Shown here piece after piece: positions 1 to 9,516 of a DNA stretch of 64,000 nt. This DNA comes from Formosa undariae (GTDB lineage Bacteria > Bacteroidota > Bacteroidia > Flavobacteriales > Flavobacteriaceae). The notes below the pieces were generated by a model. That model ran no database searches. It saw only the letters and a program-made list of their open reading frames with translations, and was not told where the DNA came from. A program made the position numbers and the translations under genes. Position 1 is the stretch's first letter. The number at the start of each line of letters is the position of its first letter. The stretch spans positions 192,204 to 256,203 of the forward strand of contig NZ_JBHMEZ010000013.1 in assembly GCF_042427615.1 (NCBI RefSeq). Reading direction: 5' to 3'.

Positions 1-425
1 AAAGTAGGAATCTCACGAGATTGCATAAATAAAGAACCTCCTAAAATCGCACAGTTTACAGCAATAAGTGGTAAGAAAATACCTAATGAATTATATAACG
101 ACGGAGAAAATTTCTCTACAATTATTTCTACCAACTGAACCATTGTTGCAATAGTAGCAATGAATAAAATAAATGATAAGAAACTTAAATCGTAATCTGC
201 ATATTCTGCTCCTAACCATTTTAAGGCTCCTGGCTGAAGAATATACTGATCTAATAACCAGTTTAAAGGCACAGTAATAGCAAGTACAAATATAACCGCG
301 GCACCTAGACCTACGGCTGTACTTACTTTTTTAGATACAGCCAAGTAAGAACACATTCCTAAGAATGTTGCAAATACCATGTTATCTATAAATATTGATT
401 TGAAAAATAATTCTATATGTTCCAT
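1..425 (-). CDS. nqrE: Na+-translocating NADH:quinone reductase subunit E (partial)
   Basis: This is a membrane subunit of the Na+-pumping NADH:quinone oxidoreductase. The frame opens with ATG at the complement of 423-425 and stays open for 141 codons to the window edge, so the C-terminal part of a protein of about 200 residues is missing. The translated part is hydrophobic with several membrane helices. It carries the two cysteines, in GMCSYLAVS near the start and VNCAILGGSLF further on, whose equivalents in NqrD/NqrE of Vibrio hold an iron centre between the subunits. It is the fifth gene of nqrABCDE, 40 bases after nqrD; nqrF would be expected beyond position 1. Assignment is firm from family features and gene order. 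Confidence 0.95.
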   Translation of the reverse strand, partial: MEHIELFFKSIFIDNMVFATFLGMCSYLAVSKKVSTAVGLGAAVIFVLAITVPLNWLLDQYILQPGALKWLGAEYADYDLSFLSFILFIATIATMVQLVEIIVEKFSPSLYNSLGIFLPLIAVNCAILGGSLFMQSREIPT

Positions 426-465
426 ATTCTTATAAGATTTCAGTTAAGTAAAAAACCTATACTGA

Positions 466-1113
466 TTAATGATCTTCTACTAATGATTTATTTCTACTAC
501 GTTGTACCCATATGATAATCCCAACAACAATTAAGGCCATTGGAGATAACAACATAAATCCGTTGTTTTCGTAACCTATAGCATATAAACCTGTTTTTTC
601 GATTGGATCTCCAAGTACTTTAAATCCTAGTAATGTACCAGAACCTAATAACTCTCTAAAGAAACCTACGATAATAAGAATTAAACCGTAACCAGCAGCA
701 TTACCAATACCATCTAAGAATGATCTCCAAGGTCCGTTTGCCAAAGCGAAAGCTTCAAAACGCCCCATGATAATACAGTTGGTAATAATTAAACCTACGA
801 ATACAGAAAGTGTTTTACTTAACTCGTAAGAAAACGCTTTTAAAACCTGATCTACAATAATTACTAAGGCAGCTACAACAACTAACTGCACGATAATTCT
901 AATTTTTGAAGGAATAATATTTCTCATTAAAGAGATCACAACATTCCCTATTCCTAGCACAGCCATTACCGACACAGCCATTACAATAGATGCTTTTAAT
1001 TGCGCCGTAATTGCTAAAGCAGAACATATACCTAATACCTGAATGGTAATCGGGTTATTATCCGCTAACGGATCGGTGATTAATTTTGTGTCTTTTTTTG
1101 ATAAAAGTGCCAT
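466..1113 (-). CDS. nqrD: Na+-translocating NADH:quinone reductase subunit D
   Basis: A 215-residue integral membrane subunit of NQR, paralogous to NqrE. The conserved cysteines appear in GICSALAIT (near residue 30) and TNCIIMGRFEAFA (near residue 112); in the family these ligate the intramembrane iron site shared with NqrE. About six membrane helices can be read from the hydrophobic blocks. The start ATG lies 3 bases after the nqrC stop, so the two are very probably translated together. Together NqrB, D and E form the Na+ and electron path through the inner membrane. Confidence 0.96.
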   Translation of the reverse strand: MALLSKKDTKLITDPLADNNPITIQVLGICSALAITAQLKASIVMAVSVMAVLGIGNVVISLMRNIIPSKIRIIVQLVVVAALVIIVDQVLKAFSYELSKTLSVFVGLIITNCIIMGRFEAFALANGPWRSFLDGIGNAAGYGLILIIVGFFRELLGSGTLLGFKVLGDPIEKTGLYAIGYENNGFMLLSPMALIVVGIIIWVQRSRNKSLVEDH

Positions 1114-1116
1114 AAA

Positions 1117-1869
1117 TTAATTATTTTTTAAGTTATCGAAATAAGGCTTGTAAAGTTTTAAATCACTTTTAATCATTGCTGTTACCCCATCACCTGTAAT
1201 AGTAGCACCCGCAATTGCATCAACCTCATTATCTGTTTTATCTTCGTTTTTTGGATCGGCATTACTTTTAGATACTGTGATACCTTTAAAGTTACCAGCA
1301 TCATCTAATAAATGCTCACCGATAAAGTCGTCCATAAAGAAACGTTCTTTAATGTTAGCACCTAAACCAGGAGTTTCCCCTTTATGGTCGAAATACGCAC
1401 CTTGAACAATCATATCTTTATCTACAGAAACATATCCCCAAATGGCATCCCATAAACCTTTACCGTAAATTGGAATAACATAGAATGTTGAACCATCCTT
1501 TTCTCCAACAAAAATTGGTAAACGTCTTTTTGAAACATCACTTCTAGAAGCTGCTTTTTCCTTTTTAATATCCATTAAATACGCTTCAGGATCTTCTGAA
1601 GTTTCTCCATCTTGAATTACGATCTGCTTGGTAATGTATTTTTCAAATAATTCAGGAGCATCTGTTGTCGAAACAAAAACAGCACTTCCATCTGTATTAT
1701 CATTTACACCCATAGCATACAAAATATTTTGTTGCTTTTCGATACGTTGATTTTCAGCAATTCTTGGCTTTAGTGAAGATGCTGTAAAGGCTAATAAAGC
1801 ACCTACAACAAATACCATCACTATAGCAAATATAATAGTGTATGAATTTTTATCTGTTCTATTTTCCAT
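1117..1869 (-). CDS. nqrC: Na+-translocating NADH:quinone reductase subunit C (FMN-binding)
   Basis: A 250-residue subunit with one N-terminal membrane helix (about residues 11-30) and a periplasmic FMN-binding domain. The flavin-attachment motif near the C-terminus reads DAIAGATITGDG; by family knowledge FMN is bound through a phosphoester to the Thr of the GAT triplet, here Thr223. Attachment needs an ApbE flavin transferase, which is not in the window. The gene sits between nqrB (2-base gap) and nqrD (3-base gap). The usual first motif residue Ser is Ala here, a tolerated change as far as I know. Confidence 0.95.
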   Translation of the reverse strand: MENRTDKNSYTIIFAIVMVFVVGALLAFTASSLKPRIAENQRIEKQQNILYAMGVNDNTDGSAVFVSTTDAPELFEKYITKQIVIQDGETSEDPEAYLMDIKKEKAASRSDVSKRRLPIFVGEKDGSTFYVIPIYGKGLWDAIWGYVSVDKDMIVQGAYFDHKGETPGLGANIKERFFMDDFIGEHLLDDAGNFKGITVSKSNADPKNEDKTDNEVDAIAGATITGDGVTAMIKSDLKLYKPYFDNLKNN

Positions 1870-1871
1870 TG

Positions 1872-3071
1872 TTAAGCCGTTTTTACTTTTAAACGTTTCA
1901 TTCTTTTCTTTACATTACCTTGAACGATGTAATGATCGATAGTTGGAGCAAACACATTCATTAATAATATTGCAAGCATTACACCTTCTGGATATGCCGG
2001 GTTGAAAACTCTAATCATAATTGATAAGAATCCGATTAAGAACCCATAAATCCATTTTCCTTTATTTGTTTGAGATGCCGTTACAGGATCTGTTGCCATA
2101 AACACAACTCCAAAAGCAAATCCACCAATAATTAGGTGATGCCAAAATTCGGTACTCATTAACGTATAAAACTTACTTGTTTCAGTAATCCATCCTGAAG
2201 ACACAACACCATTAAACATTAATCCCATTGTTAAAGCTCCAAGAACTGCTGAAAGCATAATTCTCCAACTTCCAATCTTAGTAAAGATTAAAAATAAACC
2301 TCCTAAAAGAATTAATAATGTGGAGGTCTCGCCGACCGATCCGGGAATAAAACCAAAGAACATATCTGCAATGGAATAGTCTACATGATGCCCTTGAGCC
2401 AAACTTCCGAGTATTGTTTCACCAGAAATGGCATCGACATTTGCGCCAGCTGCTATTTCTTTAGTACGTTCTACTGCACCGTGAACCCATACTTTATCTC
2501 CAGACATCCAAGTTGGATATGCGAAGAACAAGAATGCACGTATTGTTAATGCAGGGTTTAGAATATTCATCCCTGTACCTCCAAAAACCTCTTTACCAAT
2601 AACAACACCAAAGACTACTGCTACTGCTAACATCCATAATGGAATATCAATTGGCACAATTAAAGGCACTAACATACCTGTTACTAAATATCCTTCTTCT
2701 ACTTCGTGATTGTTAATGGTCGCGAATATAAATTCGATACCTAAACCAACTCCGTAAGACACAACTACTAATGGTAAAATTTTAATTAAACCAATATAGA
2801 ATGCATCCCATGATAAAAATTCTACAGGAGCACCAGAAGCTAAGAAATGCTGATAACCAGCGTTAAACATACCGAAAATTAAACATGGCACCATCGCCAT
2901 GATAACTGTATTCATAGTACGCTTTAAATCGTCGGCTACTTTTATATGAGTACCATTGTGAGTAGTCTCATTTGGTAAGTATAAAAACGTATGCAGAGCA
3001 TTAAACGCCGGTGCCATCTTGGTACCCTTATACTTTTCTTTTAAATTATGTAAATTACTTTTTAAACTCAT
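1872..3071 (-). CDS. nqrB: Na+-translocating NADH:quinone reductase subunit B
   Basis: A 399-residue multi-spanning subunit that carries covalent FMN and, in Vibrio, riboflavin, and forms the core of the sodium channel. The region around residues 50-180 and again 245-385 is strongly hydrophobic. The FMN-attachment motif is DAISGETILG with the acceptor Thr at residue 219; the usual S-G-A-T has Glu in place of Ala. The conserved GGTGMNILNPALTIRAF block (about 164-180) is present. The start ATG overlaps nothing and lies 2 bases after the nqrA stop, within the operon. Confidence 0.95.
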   Translation of the reverse strand: MSLKSNLHNLKEKYKGTKMAPAFNALHTFLYLPNETTHNGTHIKVADDLKRTMNTVIMAMVPCLIFGMFNAGYQHFLASGAPVEFLSWDAFYIGLIKILPLVVVSYGVGLGIEFIFATINNHEVEEGYLVTGMLVPLIVPIDIPLWMLAVAVVFGVVIGKEVFGGTGMNILNPALTIRAFLFFAYPTWMSGDKVWVHGAVERTKEIAAGANVDAISGETILGSLAQGHHVDYSIADMFFGFIPGSVGETSTLLILLGGLFLIFTKIGSWRIMLSAVLGALTMGLMFNGVVSSGWITETSKFYTLMSTEFWHHLIIGGFAFGVVFMATDPVTASQTNKGKWIYGFLIGFLSIMIRVFNPAYPEGVMLAILLMNVFAPTIDHYIVQGNVKKRMKRLKVKTA

Positions 3072-3073
3072 GA

Positions 3074-4429
3074 TTACCCTATTTCTTTAATCATTACATC
3101 TAAACCTCTTCTAATAATGTCCTGATGTGGTTGTTTAGATACACAAACGAATTCTGTTAACGCAAAATCTTCTGGAGCTACTTCGTACATACCAAGAGCT
3201 TCCATTTCATCTAAATCTGAATACATACAAGACTTAAGAATTTGTAAAGGAAAAATATCTAAAGGAAAAACCTTTTCAAAATTACCTGTTAATACAAAAG
3301 CTCTATGCTCTCCGTTTGTATTTGTATTTAAATCGTATTTTTTATTAGGACTTAACCAAGAGAATGTTAATGCTCTAGATTGAGAAATCTTATTAAATAC
3401 GGGCTTATTCCATCCAAACAACTCGTAATCGTCTCCTTCTGGAATTACAGTAATTAAATTACTATAATAATCTAAGTTTCCATCTGGTTTTACTTGTTTT
3501 CCTGACAATACATTACCAGAAATAATACGATTATTACCGTTTTGTTCGATACCGTTATCGTAAACAATTGTCGAAATTTCGCTAGCTATTTTAGTTTTAA
3601 AATATCTAGGTTTCTTAACTGCAGATCCAACCAAAGCCACAATACGCTCTGCATTAAATTTACCTGTTAATAATAATTCTCCAATAATAACAAGATCTTG
3701 TGGGTTGATAGTCCAAACCACTTCTCCTTTATTTACCGGATTAATTTTATTAATTTGAGTTCCAACATTTCCTATAGGATGCGGTCCAGATAATTTATGA
3801 ACAGAAACTCCTGACAAACCTGCAAGAGGTGAATTCGATCCGTTTTTAACAGACACATGCACTGCTCCTGAAGTTAATTTCCCTAAAGCAGTAATAGCCG
3901 CTTGTAATTCGGCTTCTTTACCTTGCAAAACAAAATCTAAATCCACAGCTAAAGGTGCGCTATCGTAACCTGAAACAAAAATAGCTTTTGGCTGTTTTGT
4001 AGGATTTGCAATAACATCGTACGGACGTTGTTTAATAAATGGCCAACACCCTGCTTTCTGTAAGTATAAACTTATCGCTTCAGCAGTTGCAGAATTTACA
4101 TTTATTTTTTCGTTTTCTTGGTAAGATTGTGCTTTGTCTGCTTGGATCTTAATTGCTAAAATCTTACGTTTTTCACCACGTAAAACATCAACAACTTCAC
4201 CAGAAACAGGAGAAACAAATTGAACAGTTTCGTTGGCTTTATCATAAAAAACAGGGCCTCCTGCTTTTACTTTATCTCCAACTCTAGCAACTAATTTCGG
4301 AATAACACCATGAAAGTCTTCAGGCCTTAAGGTATAAGAATTGCTTATAACAGCACTCTCCAAAGCCTTTTCGGCCTCACCTTTAAGTTTAATGTCTAGA
4401 CCTTTTGTAATTTTAATGTCGTTTGACAT
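3074..4429 (-). CDS. nqrA: Na+-translocating NADH:quinone reductase subunit A
   Basis: First gene of the operon, encoding the 451-residue peripheral cytoplasmic subunit that contributes to the ubiquinone/menaquinone site. There is no signal peptide and no membrane helix. The N-terminal biotinyl-lipoyl-like fold can be seen in the block around HGVIPKLVARVGDKVKAGG and the following SPVSGEVVDVLRGEKR. Length matches the family. The start ATG is preceded by a -7 promoter element (complement 4496-4503) about 65 bases upstream, so the operon probably starts here. Confidence 0.95.
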   Translation of the reverse strand: MSNDIKITKGLDIKLKGEAEKALESAVISNSYTLRPEDFHGVIPKLVARVGDKVKAGGPVFYDKANETVQFVSPVSGEVVDVLRGEKRKILAIKIQADKAQSYQENEKINVNSATAEAISLYLQKAGCWPFIKQRPYDVIANPTKQPKAIFVSGYDSAPLAVDLDFVLQGKEAELQAAITALGKLTSGAVHVSVKNGSNSPLAGLSGVSVHKLSGPHPIGNVGTQINKINPVNKGEVVWTINPQDLVIIGELLLTGKFNAERIVALVGSAVKKPRYFKTKIASEISTIVYDNGIEQNGNNRIISGNVLSGKQVKPDGNLDYYSNLITVIPEGDDYELFGWNKPVFNKISQSRALTFSWLSPNKKYDLNTNTNGEHRAFVLTGNFEKVFPLDIFPLQILKSCMYSDLDEMEALGMYEVAPEDFALTEFVCVSKQPHQDIIRRGLDVMIKEIG

Positions 4430-4495
4430 ATTATAAATCTATTTATTAATAATAGTTATACTGATTTCAACACATTATCGTTTGAAAAATCCTCG

Positions 4496-4503
4496 CAAAT
4501 TTA
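4496..4503 (-). promoter_or_regulatory. -7 element of the nqr operon promoter
   Basis: On the minus strand this reads TAAATTTG, a full match to the Bacteroidota -7 consensus TAnnTTTG. It lies 66 bases before the nqrA start. No TTG was seen at the ideal 19-base spacing upstream (the nearest is 29 bases away), so only the -7 box supports it. Confidence 0.5.
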
Positions 4504-4623
4504 AGAATAAAAAGGTAAAACCATATGAAATACAATATATCTTGTTTATTTATAATTATTCTAAATAATTAGAATATTAAAGCCTCTAATTTTATGTATA
4601 TTTACTACAATAAATGCATAAAA

Positions 4624-5880
4624 ATGAACAAAAATTTAACCTTGTTTCTATTAATTTCATCAATTTATAATATAGTCTTCTCTCAAGTTGAGTATGAAAC
4701 CGCTCCTCCAAATCACATAAGTACAATTACTTTTAAAGGAGAAACAGACATTAGCATACTTCCTATAATAGACCTTGGCAATACTGTACAACTCGAGTTT
4801 GACGTACTTAACGGAAATGAAGACGATTATTATTACACCATAGAACATTTTAATTACGACTGGACACCTTCGACTAATCTCATGCGTTCAGAATACATAG
4901 ATGGTTTCGACAAGCAACGTATTGTTAATTACGAGAACTCATTTAATACCTACCAAATTTACTCGCATTATGTACTGTCTATTCCAAACGAGCAAGTGCG
5001 TCGTTTAAAATTATCAGGGAACTATATGATTAAAATTTTCGATGAAAGTGATGCCCTTATGTTCTCTAGAAAATTTATGATAAATGAAGGTGGAGCAAAT
5101 GTAGGTGTAACCATAAAACTATCGCGAGATGTTAAATACTTCAACGAGAAACACACCGTAGATCTTATTATTAATTCAAGTACTATTGAATTTAATAATC
5201 CGCTGCAAACTGTAAAAACAACCATTATTCAGAATAATAATTTAAATACGGCGATAGTTAATGTTAAACCAATGTACACTATGGGATCGGATTTAATTTA
5301 CAAATACAATAAGGAAACCACTTTTTGGGCAGGGAATGAATACCTATATTTTGACAATAAAGAAATCCGTGTTGCCAATAGTGGCATTAATTTCGTGGAC
5401 TTGCAAGACTTGTATAATACTTATTTGTATACGAATGTTGTTAGAAAAAACTTACCTTATACATACAACCCAGATATTAATGGGAATTTTGTTATTACAA
5501 ACATCGATTCGACCGATCCAAATATCGAAGCCGATTATGCATGGATTAATTTTTCTTTAAAAGCCGATGAATTACCGATAAACAAGTCTGTATATGTTTA
5601 CGGAAATTTTAATAATTACACGCTTAACGAGCGCACTAAAATGACCTATAATCATGAAAAAGGCATTTACCAAAATACCATGTTATTAAAACAAGGGTTT
5701 TACAATTATAAATTTGTCACTCAAGATGAATCAGGCAAAATTGATGACGGCGAAATTAGCGGAAACTTTTACCAAACAGAAAACAATTACAAAGTCGTTG
5801 TTTACTACCGCGATCTTGGAGGGAGATATGATAAGATAATCGGAGTTGGAGAAGCGAGTTCAGTCAACATTTCGAATTAA
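4624..5880 (+). CDS. DUF5103 family protein, probable type IX secretion system plug protein
   Basis: The predicted product is 418 residues with a signal peptide (MNKNLTLFLLISSIYNIVFS, then Q). The sequence looks like the DUF5103 family; the Flavobacterium johnsoniae member was found as the Plug that seals the SprA translocon of the T9SS at the periplasmic face. An in-frame ATG ten codons upstream (4594) would put charged residues before the signal peptide, so 4624 is preferred. The C-terminal third (about 300-400) looks like an immunoglobulin-like/E-set domain with YVYGNFNNYTLNERTKM. It is transcribed away from the nqr operon. Family assignment is from memory of conserved sequence, so the function is likely but not proven. 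Confidence 0.75.
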   Translation: MNKNLTLFLLISSIYNIVFSQVEYETAPPNHISTITFKGETDISILPIIDLGNTVQLEFDVLNGNEDDYYYTIEHFNYDWTPSTNLMRSEYIDGFDKQRIVNYENSFNTYQIYSHYVLSIPNEQVRRLKLSGNYMIKIFDESDALMFSRKFMINEGGANVGVTIKLSRDVKYFNEKHTVDLIINSSTIEFNNPLQTVKTTIIQNNNLNTAIVNVKPMYTMGSDLIYKYNKETTFWAGNEYLYFDNKEIRVANSGINFVDLQDLYNTYLYTNVVRKNLPYTYNPDINGNFVITNIDSTDPNIEADYAWINFSLKADELPINKSVYVYGNFNNYTLNERTKMTYNHEKGIYQNTMLLKQGFYNYKFVTQDESGKIDDGEISGNFYQTENNYKVVVYYRDLGGRYDKIIGVGEASSVNISN

Positions 5881-5978
5881 TAGCACTCAAATTACGACTT
5901 GACGATCCCACAATTCTAGTTATACAAATTAAATTCGTATTTTTACTTTATATAATTTACGTTTTATCACATAGATAT

Positions 5979-6365
5979 ATGGTTCAACAGGTAACAAGAG
6001 GTATAAAAATTTCGGTAGAAACATCTTTTGAAGGCACATTTTATAGAAGTTATAAAATGCAATACGCTTTTCAATACGAGATTACTATCGAAAACCAAAG
6101 TAAAGACACGGTGCAGCTTAATGCTAGACACTGGACCATACTTGATGCCTTAAATAGTGTAGAAACAGTTTCTGGCGAAGGCGTTATCGGTTATAAACCT
6201 GTTCTAAAACCAGGCGAATCTCACACTTATAGATCGGGCTGTATGCTTACCTCTCCTTTTGGCGCCATGCACGGATTCTACAACATGATAAACCTAAACA
6301 GTACTAAAAAATTTAAAGTATATATTCCTAGTTTTAAGCTTAGCGCACCTTTCGCTATAAATTAA
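5979..6365 (+). CDS. apaG: ApaG family protein
   Basis: A 128-residue single-domain protein of the ApaG/DUF525 family (about 125 residues in other bacteria), an immunoglobulin-like beta sandwich of unclear cellular role, once linked to Co2+ resistance and Ap4A metabolism. The hallmark block is GEGVIGYKPVLKPGESHTY followed by SGCMLTSPFGAMHGFY. There is no signal peptide. It stands alone between the plug gene and pruA, about 100 bases from the former. The start ATG follows a TA-rich stretch without a Shine-Dalgarno sequence, as is usual in this phylum. Confidence 0.93.
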   Translation: MVQQVTRGIKISVETSFEGTFYRSYKMQYAFQYEITIENQSKDTVQLNARHWTILDALNSVETVSGEGVIGYKPVLKPGESHTYRSGCMLTSPFGAMHGFYNMINLNSTKKFKVYIPSFKLSAPFAIN

Positions 6366-6489
6366 CTCGTGATTTTAAGTTTTATACGATTTTATCATTC
6401 TCATAATTTTTCGGTTTTAAAAATAAAAAATATCCAAATTTAACGCTGTTTTAGGAAAATATGCCACCTCTTTTCCAATTAAAAAATTG

Positions 6490-6497
6490 TAAATTTG
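6490..6497 (+). promoter_or_regulatory. -7 element upstream of pruA
   Basis: TAAATTTG, a full match to TAnnTTTG, 35 bases before the pruA start codon. No clear TTG -33 box at the expected distance. Confidence 0.5.
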
Positions 6498-6532
6498 AAT
6501 AAAACATAACACAATTTAAAACTCAAATAATT

Positions 6533-8161
6533 ATGGGAAAAGGATTTTTTAACACACCAATTGCCATTAACGAACCTGTAAGAAGTTATGCTCCAGGAAG
6601 CCCAGAACGCGAATCTGTTCTTGCGACTTACAAGGACCTTTTTAATAGTCAAGTTGATGTACCTTTATATATTAATGGAAAACATGTAAAAACTGGAAAT
6701 ACCAGAACCATGTCTCCTCCTCACGACCATAAACATAGTGTTGGTCAATATCATTTAGCTGAAAAATCTCATGTCGAGGATGCTATTGCGACCGCTCTAG
6801 AAGCTAGAAAAGCGTGGTCTCAAATGCCTTGGGAACACAGAGCTGGAATTTTCTTAAAAGCAGCAGAACTTATCCAAGGTCCTTACCGCGATAGAATTAA
6901 TGCAGCAACAATGATTGCCCAATCTAAAACTATTCACCAAGCAGAAATTGATGCCGCTTGCGAATTGATAGACTTCTTACGTTTCAATGTACAGTTCATG
7001 ACAGATATCTATCATGATCAACCAGAAAGCACAAGTGATGCTTGGAATAAAATTGAATACAGACCTCTAGAAGGATTCACATACGCTGTAACACCATTTA
7101 ACTTTACTGCTATTGCCGGAAACTTACCTGCTTGTATGGCGTTGATGGGAAATGTTGTCGTTTGGAAACCAAGTGATAGCCAAGTCTATTCTGCAAAAGT
7201 TATTATGGATGTTTTTGAAGATGCTGGTGTGCCTCCAGGAGTTATTAATGTTGTTTTTGGTGATGCCGAAATGATTACAGATGTGGTTATGTCTAGTCCA
7301 GATTTCTCTGGTTTACACTTTACGGGATCTACTTATATATTTAAAGAACTTTGGAAAAAAATTGGGAATAACATTCACAACTACAAAACGTATCCTAGAA
7401 TTGTAGGAGAAACTGGTGGTAAAGATTTTATTGTTGCACATAAAACAGCAAAACCGAAACAAGTAGCTACTGCTATTGTAAGAGGTGCTTTCGAATTTCA
7501 AGGACAAAAATGTAGCGCCGCTTCTCGTGCTTACGTTGCAAAAAGCATTTGGGACGAAGTTAAAGGTTACGTTATAGAAGATGTAAATTCTTTTAAACAA
7601 GGGTCTCCAGAAGATATGTCTAACTTTGTAACAGCCGTTATTCATGAAGGTTCTTTCGATAAGTTAGCTAAATATATAGATCAGGCGAAAGCAGATAAAG
7701 ACGCAGAAATCATAGTTGGTGGTGGATACGATAAGAGCAAAGGGTACTTTATTGAGCCTACTGTTATCTTAACTACAAATCCTAAATATACTACGATGAG
7801 CACAGAGTTATTTGGCCCTGTAATCACTATTTATGTATATGAAGATGATGCGTATAGCGAAACATTAAAATTAGTAGACGAAACTAGTGAGTATGCATTA
7901 ACAGGTGCTATTTTAGCTCAAGATCGTTATGCCGTTATAGAAGCAACTACAGCTTTACAAAACGCTGCAGGTAACTTCTATATTAACGACAAACCTACAG
8001 GTGCTGTTGTGGGTATGCAACCATTTGGTGGCGCTAGAGCTTCAGGAACTAACGATAAAGCGGGAAGTCCTCAAAACTTATTACGTTGGATTTCTCCACG
8101 AATGATAAAAGAGACATTTGTGACGCCTACAGATTACCGTTACCCATTTTTAGGGGAATAA
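6533..8161 (+). CDS. pruA: L-glutamate gamma-semialdehyde (1-pyrroline-5-carboxylate) dehydrogenase
   Basis: A 542-residue aldehyde dehydrogenase that oxidises glutamate semialdehyde to glutamate with NAD+, the second step of proline breakdown. The catalytic pair is visible: the general base Glu293 in RIVGETGGKDF and the nucleophile Cys327 in EFQGQKCSAASRAY. The long N-terminal arm (about 1-65) and the 540-residue length fit the stand-alone P5C dehydrogenases of eukaryotes and Bacteroidota rather than the fused PutA of Proteobacteria. It is monocistronic: its own -7 box precedes it and a strong terminator follows. No proline dehydrogenase is in the window. Confidence 0.95.
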   Translation: MGKGFFNTPIAINEPVRSYAPGSPERESVLATYKDLFNSQVDVPLYINGKHVKTGNTRTMSPPHDHKHSVGQYHLAEKSHVEDAIATALEARKAWSQMPWEHRAGIFLKAAELIQGPYRDRINAATMIAQSKTIHQAEIDAACELIDFLRFNVQFMTDIYHDQPESTSDAWNKIEYRPLEGFTYAVTPFNFTAIAGNLPACMALMGNVVVWKPSDSQVYSAKVIMDVFEDAGVPPGVINVVFGDAEMITDVVMSSPDFSGLHFTGSTYIFKELWKKIGNNIHNYKTYPRIVGETGGKDFIVAHKTAKPKQVATAIVRGAFEFQGQKCSAASRAYVAKSIWDEVKGYVIEDVNSFKQGSPEDMSNFVTAVIHEGSFDKLAKYIDQAKADKDAEIIVGGGYDKSKGYFIEPTVILTTNPKYTTMSTELFGPVITIYVYEDDAYSETLKLVDETSEYALTGAILAQDRYAVIEATTALQNAAGNFYINDKPTGAVVGMQPFGGARASGTNDKAGSPQNLLRWISPRMIKETFVTPTDYRYPFLGE

Positions 8162-8187
8162 TAATCTAGAATATAGTATTATATCGA

Positions 8188-8222
8188 AAAGCCTGTCTAC
8201 ATTTTAGACAGGCTTTTTTTAT
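8188..8222 (+). terminator. Intrinsic terminator after pruA
   Basis: A GC-rich stem AAAGCCTGTCTA/TAGACAGGCTTT with a short loop, followed by a T run. It starts 26 bases after the pruA stop. Confidence 0.9.
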
Positions 8223-8255
8223 GCACCTTATTTGCTAGTTGCTATTAAAAACAGT

Positions 8256-8267
8256 TACTTCGTTTTA
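8256..8267 (+). repeat. Upstream block shared by the two lactonase genes (copy 1)
   Basis: TACTTCGTTTTA occurs here, 17 bases before the first lactonase start, and again at 9517-9528 before the second. It is close to but not a match of the -7 consensus. It may be a promoter remnant kept from the gene duplication. Confidence 0.35.
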
Positions 8268-8284
8268 CAATTAATCGATACCCT

Positions 8285-9403
8285 ATGAAAATCGTTCTAT
8301 CTATTTTAAGTCTTATTTTAATAACAAGTTGCAACACGAATAAATCTGTAACCAAAAACACGGCAGACAGCTTTCCTTTTTATGTGGGCACCTATACTAA
8401 TAAAGGTAGCAAAGGGATTTATAAATACGCGCTCAATGCCGATGGAACCTTTACTAATCTCGGATTAAAGGCTATTGCAGAAAACCCTTCGTTTTTAACG
8501 CTTAGTTCAGATAAAAAGAATCTTATAGCCGCGAATGAAATAGATAGTGATGGCTCTGGAGCAATCACTTCTTTCGCTATAGAAAAGGACTCTTTAATCT
8601 TTAAAAACACAATCCCTTCTGGTGGTACAAATCCGTGTTTTGTGGCGGCCAATTCTGACAATTACGTCTTAGCAGCAAACTACTCAAGCGGAACCGTAGG
8701 ACTTCTTAGTCTAAAAGAAGATGGTTCTTTAAGTGATTTACTAGCAACTCAAAAACATATTGGAAAAGGCACGACTAGCAGACAGGAAGCACCGCACGCG
8801 CATTCAGCTTGGTTCGAACCACATAGCAATACTATTATTTCGATTGATTTAGGAACAAACCAACTTTGGTTTTCTCAAATCGATACTGAAACAAATGCAT
8901 TACAGCCTACAGAACCCTTGCTTTTAGATATGGCTGAAGGTGCAGGACCTAGACATTTATCATTTCATCCAAATTCTAAATGGATTTATGTTTTAAATGA
9001 ATTAAATAATACAGTAACCCGAATTGAAAAATCATCAGACAAAGAATACCTCATCAAAGAAAGTATATCTACGCTTCCTTCAGATTATAATAAAGAAAAC
9101 ACAAGTGCAGATATTCATATTTCAAATGATGGTTCATTTCTTTACACCTCCAATCGAGGACATAACAGTATTGCCATTTATAAAGTCGATAAAACCAACG
9201 GAACTCTAGCTCTTATTGGTTACGAATCGACACACGGAAAAGATCCTAGAAATTTCTCCTTATCACCTAGCAATGGTTTTATAGTTGTGGCAAATCAAAA
9301 TTCAGACAACCTAGTATCTTTCAAAAGAGACACAGAAACAGGCACTTTACAATTTGTAGACGAAATTAATGCACCAACACCAGTTTGTGTTTTATTCGAA
9401 TAA
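8285..9403 (+). CDS. Lactonase family (7-bladed beta-propeller) lipoprotein, copy 1
   Basis: A 372-residue protein of the 6-phosphogluconolactonase/YbhE-like beta-propeller family. The N-terminus is a lipoprotein signal with the lipobox ITSC, so the mature protein probably starts at Cys16 or nearby and is anchored in the envelope, not in the cytosol like E. coli Pgl. Propeller repeats are visible as recurring blade motifs such as PFYVGTYTNKGSKGIY, AGPRHLSFHPNSKWIYVLNE, FLYTSNRGHNSIAIYKVD and PRNFSLSPSNGF. Substrate is unknown; export argues against the pentose phosphate pathway. It is followed by a close paralogue on the same strand 144 bases downstream. Confidence 0.85.
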   Translation: MKIVLSILSLILITSCNTNKSVTKNTADSFPFYVGTYTNKGSKGIYKYALNADGTFTNLGLKAIAENPSFLTLSSDKKNLIAANEIDSDGSGAITSFAIEKDSLIFKNTIPSGGTNPCFVAANSDNYVLAANYSSGTVGLLSLKEDGSLSDLLATQKHIGKGTTSRQEAPHAHSAWFEPHSNTIISIDLGTNQLWFSQIDTETNALQPTEPLLLDMAEGAGPRHLSFHPNSKWIYVLNELNNTVTRIEKSSDKEYLIKESISTLPSDYNKENTSADIHISNDGSFLYTSNRGHNSIAIYKVDKTNGTLALIGYESTHGKDPRNFSLSPSNGFIVVANQNSDNLVSFKRDTETGTLQFVDEINAPTPVCVLFE

Positions 9404-9516
9404 TTCTAATCAAAACATTATTGCGAGCCGGTCTATTTTAATTAATTTTACGGTACGTTTTATTTAAGTCATTCTAGAATTTATAACTCGATTTAACTCT
9501 TAATAAAGAATAGAGA

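Noticed and set aside
4594..4623. Earlier ATG for the plug-type protein
   Set aside because: It adds ten residues before an already complete signal peptide; ATG 4624 gives a standard secretion signal.
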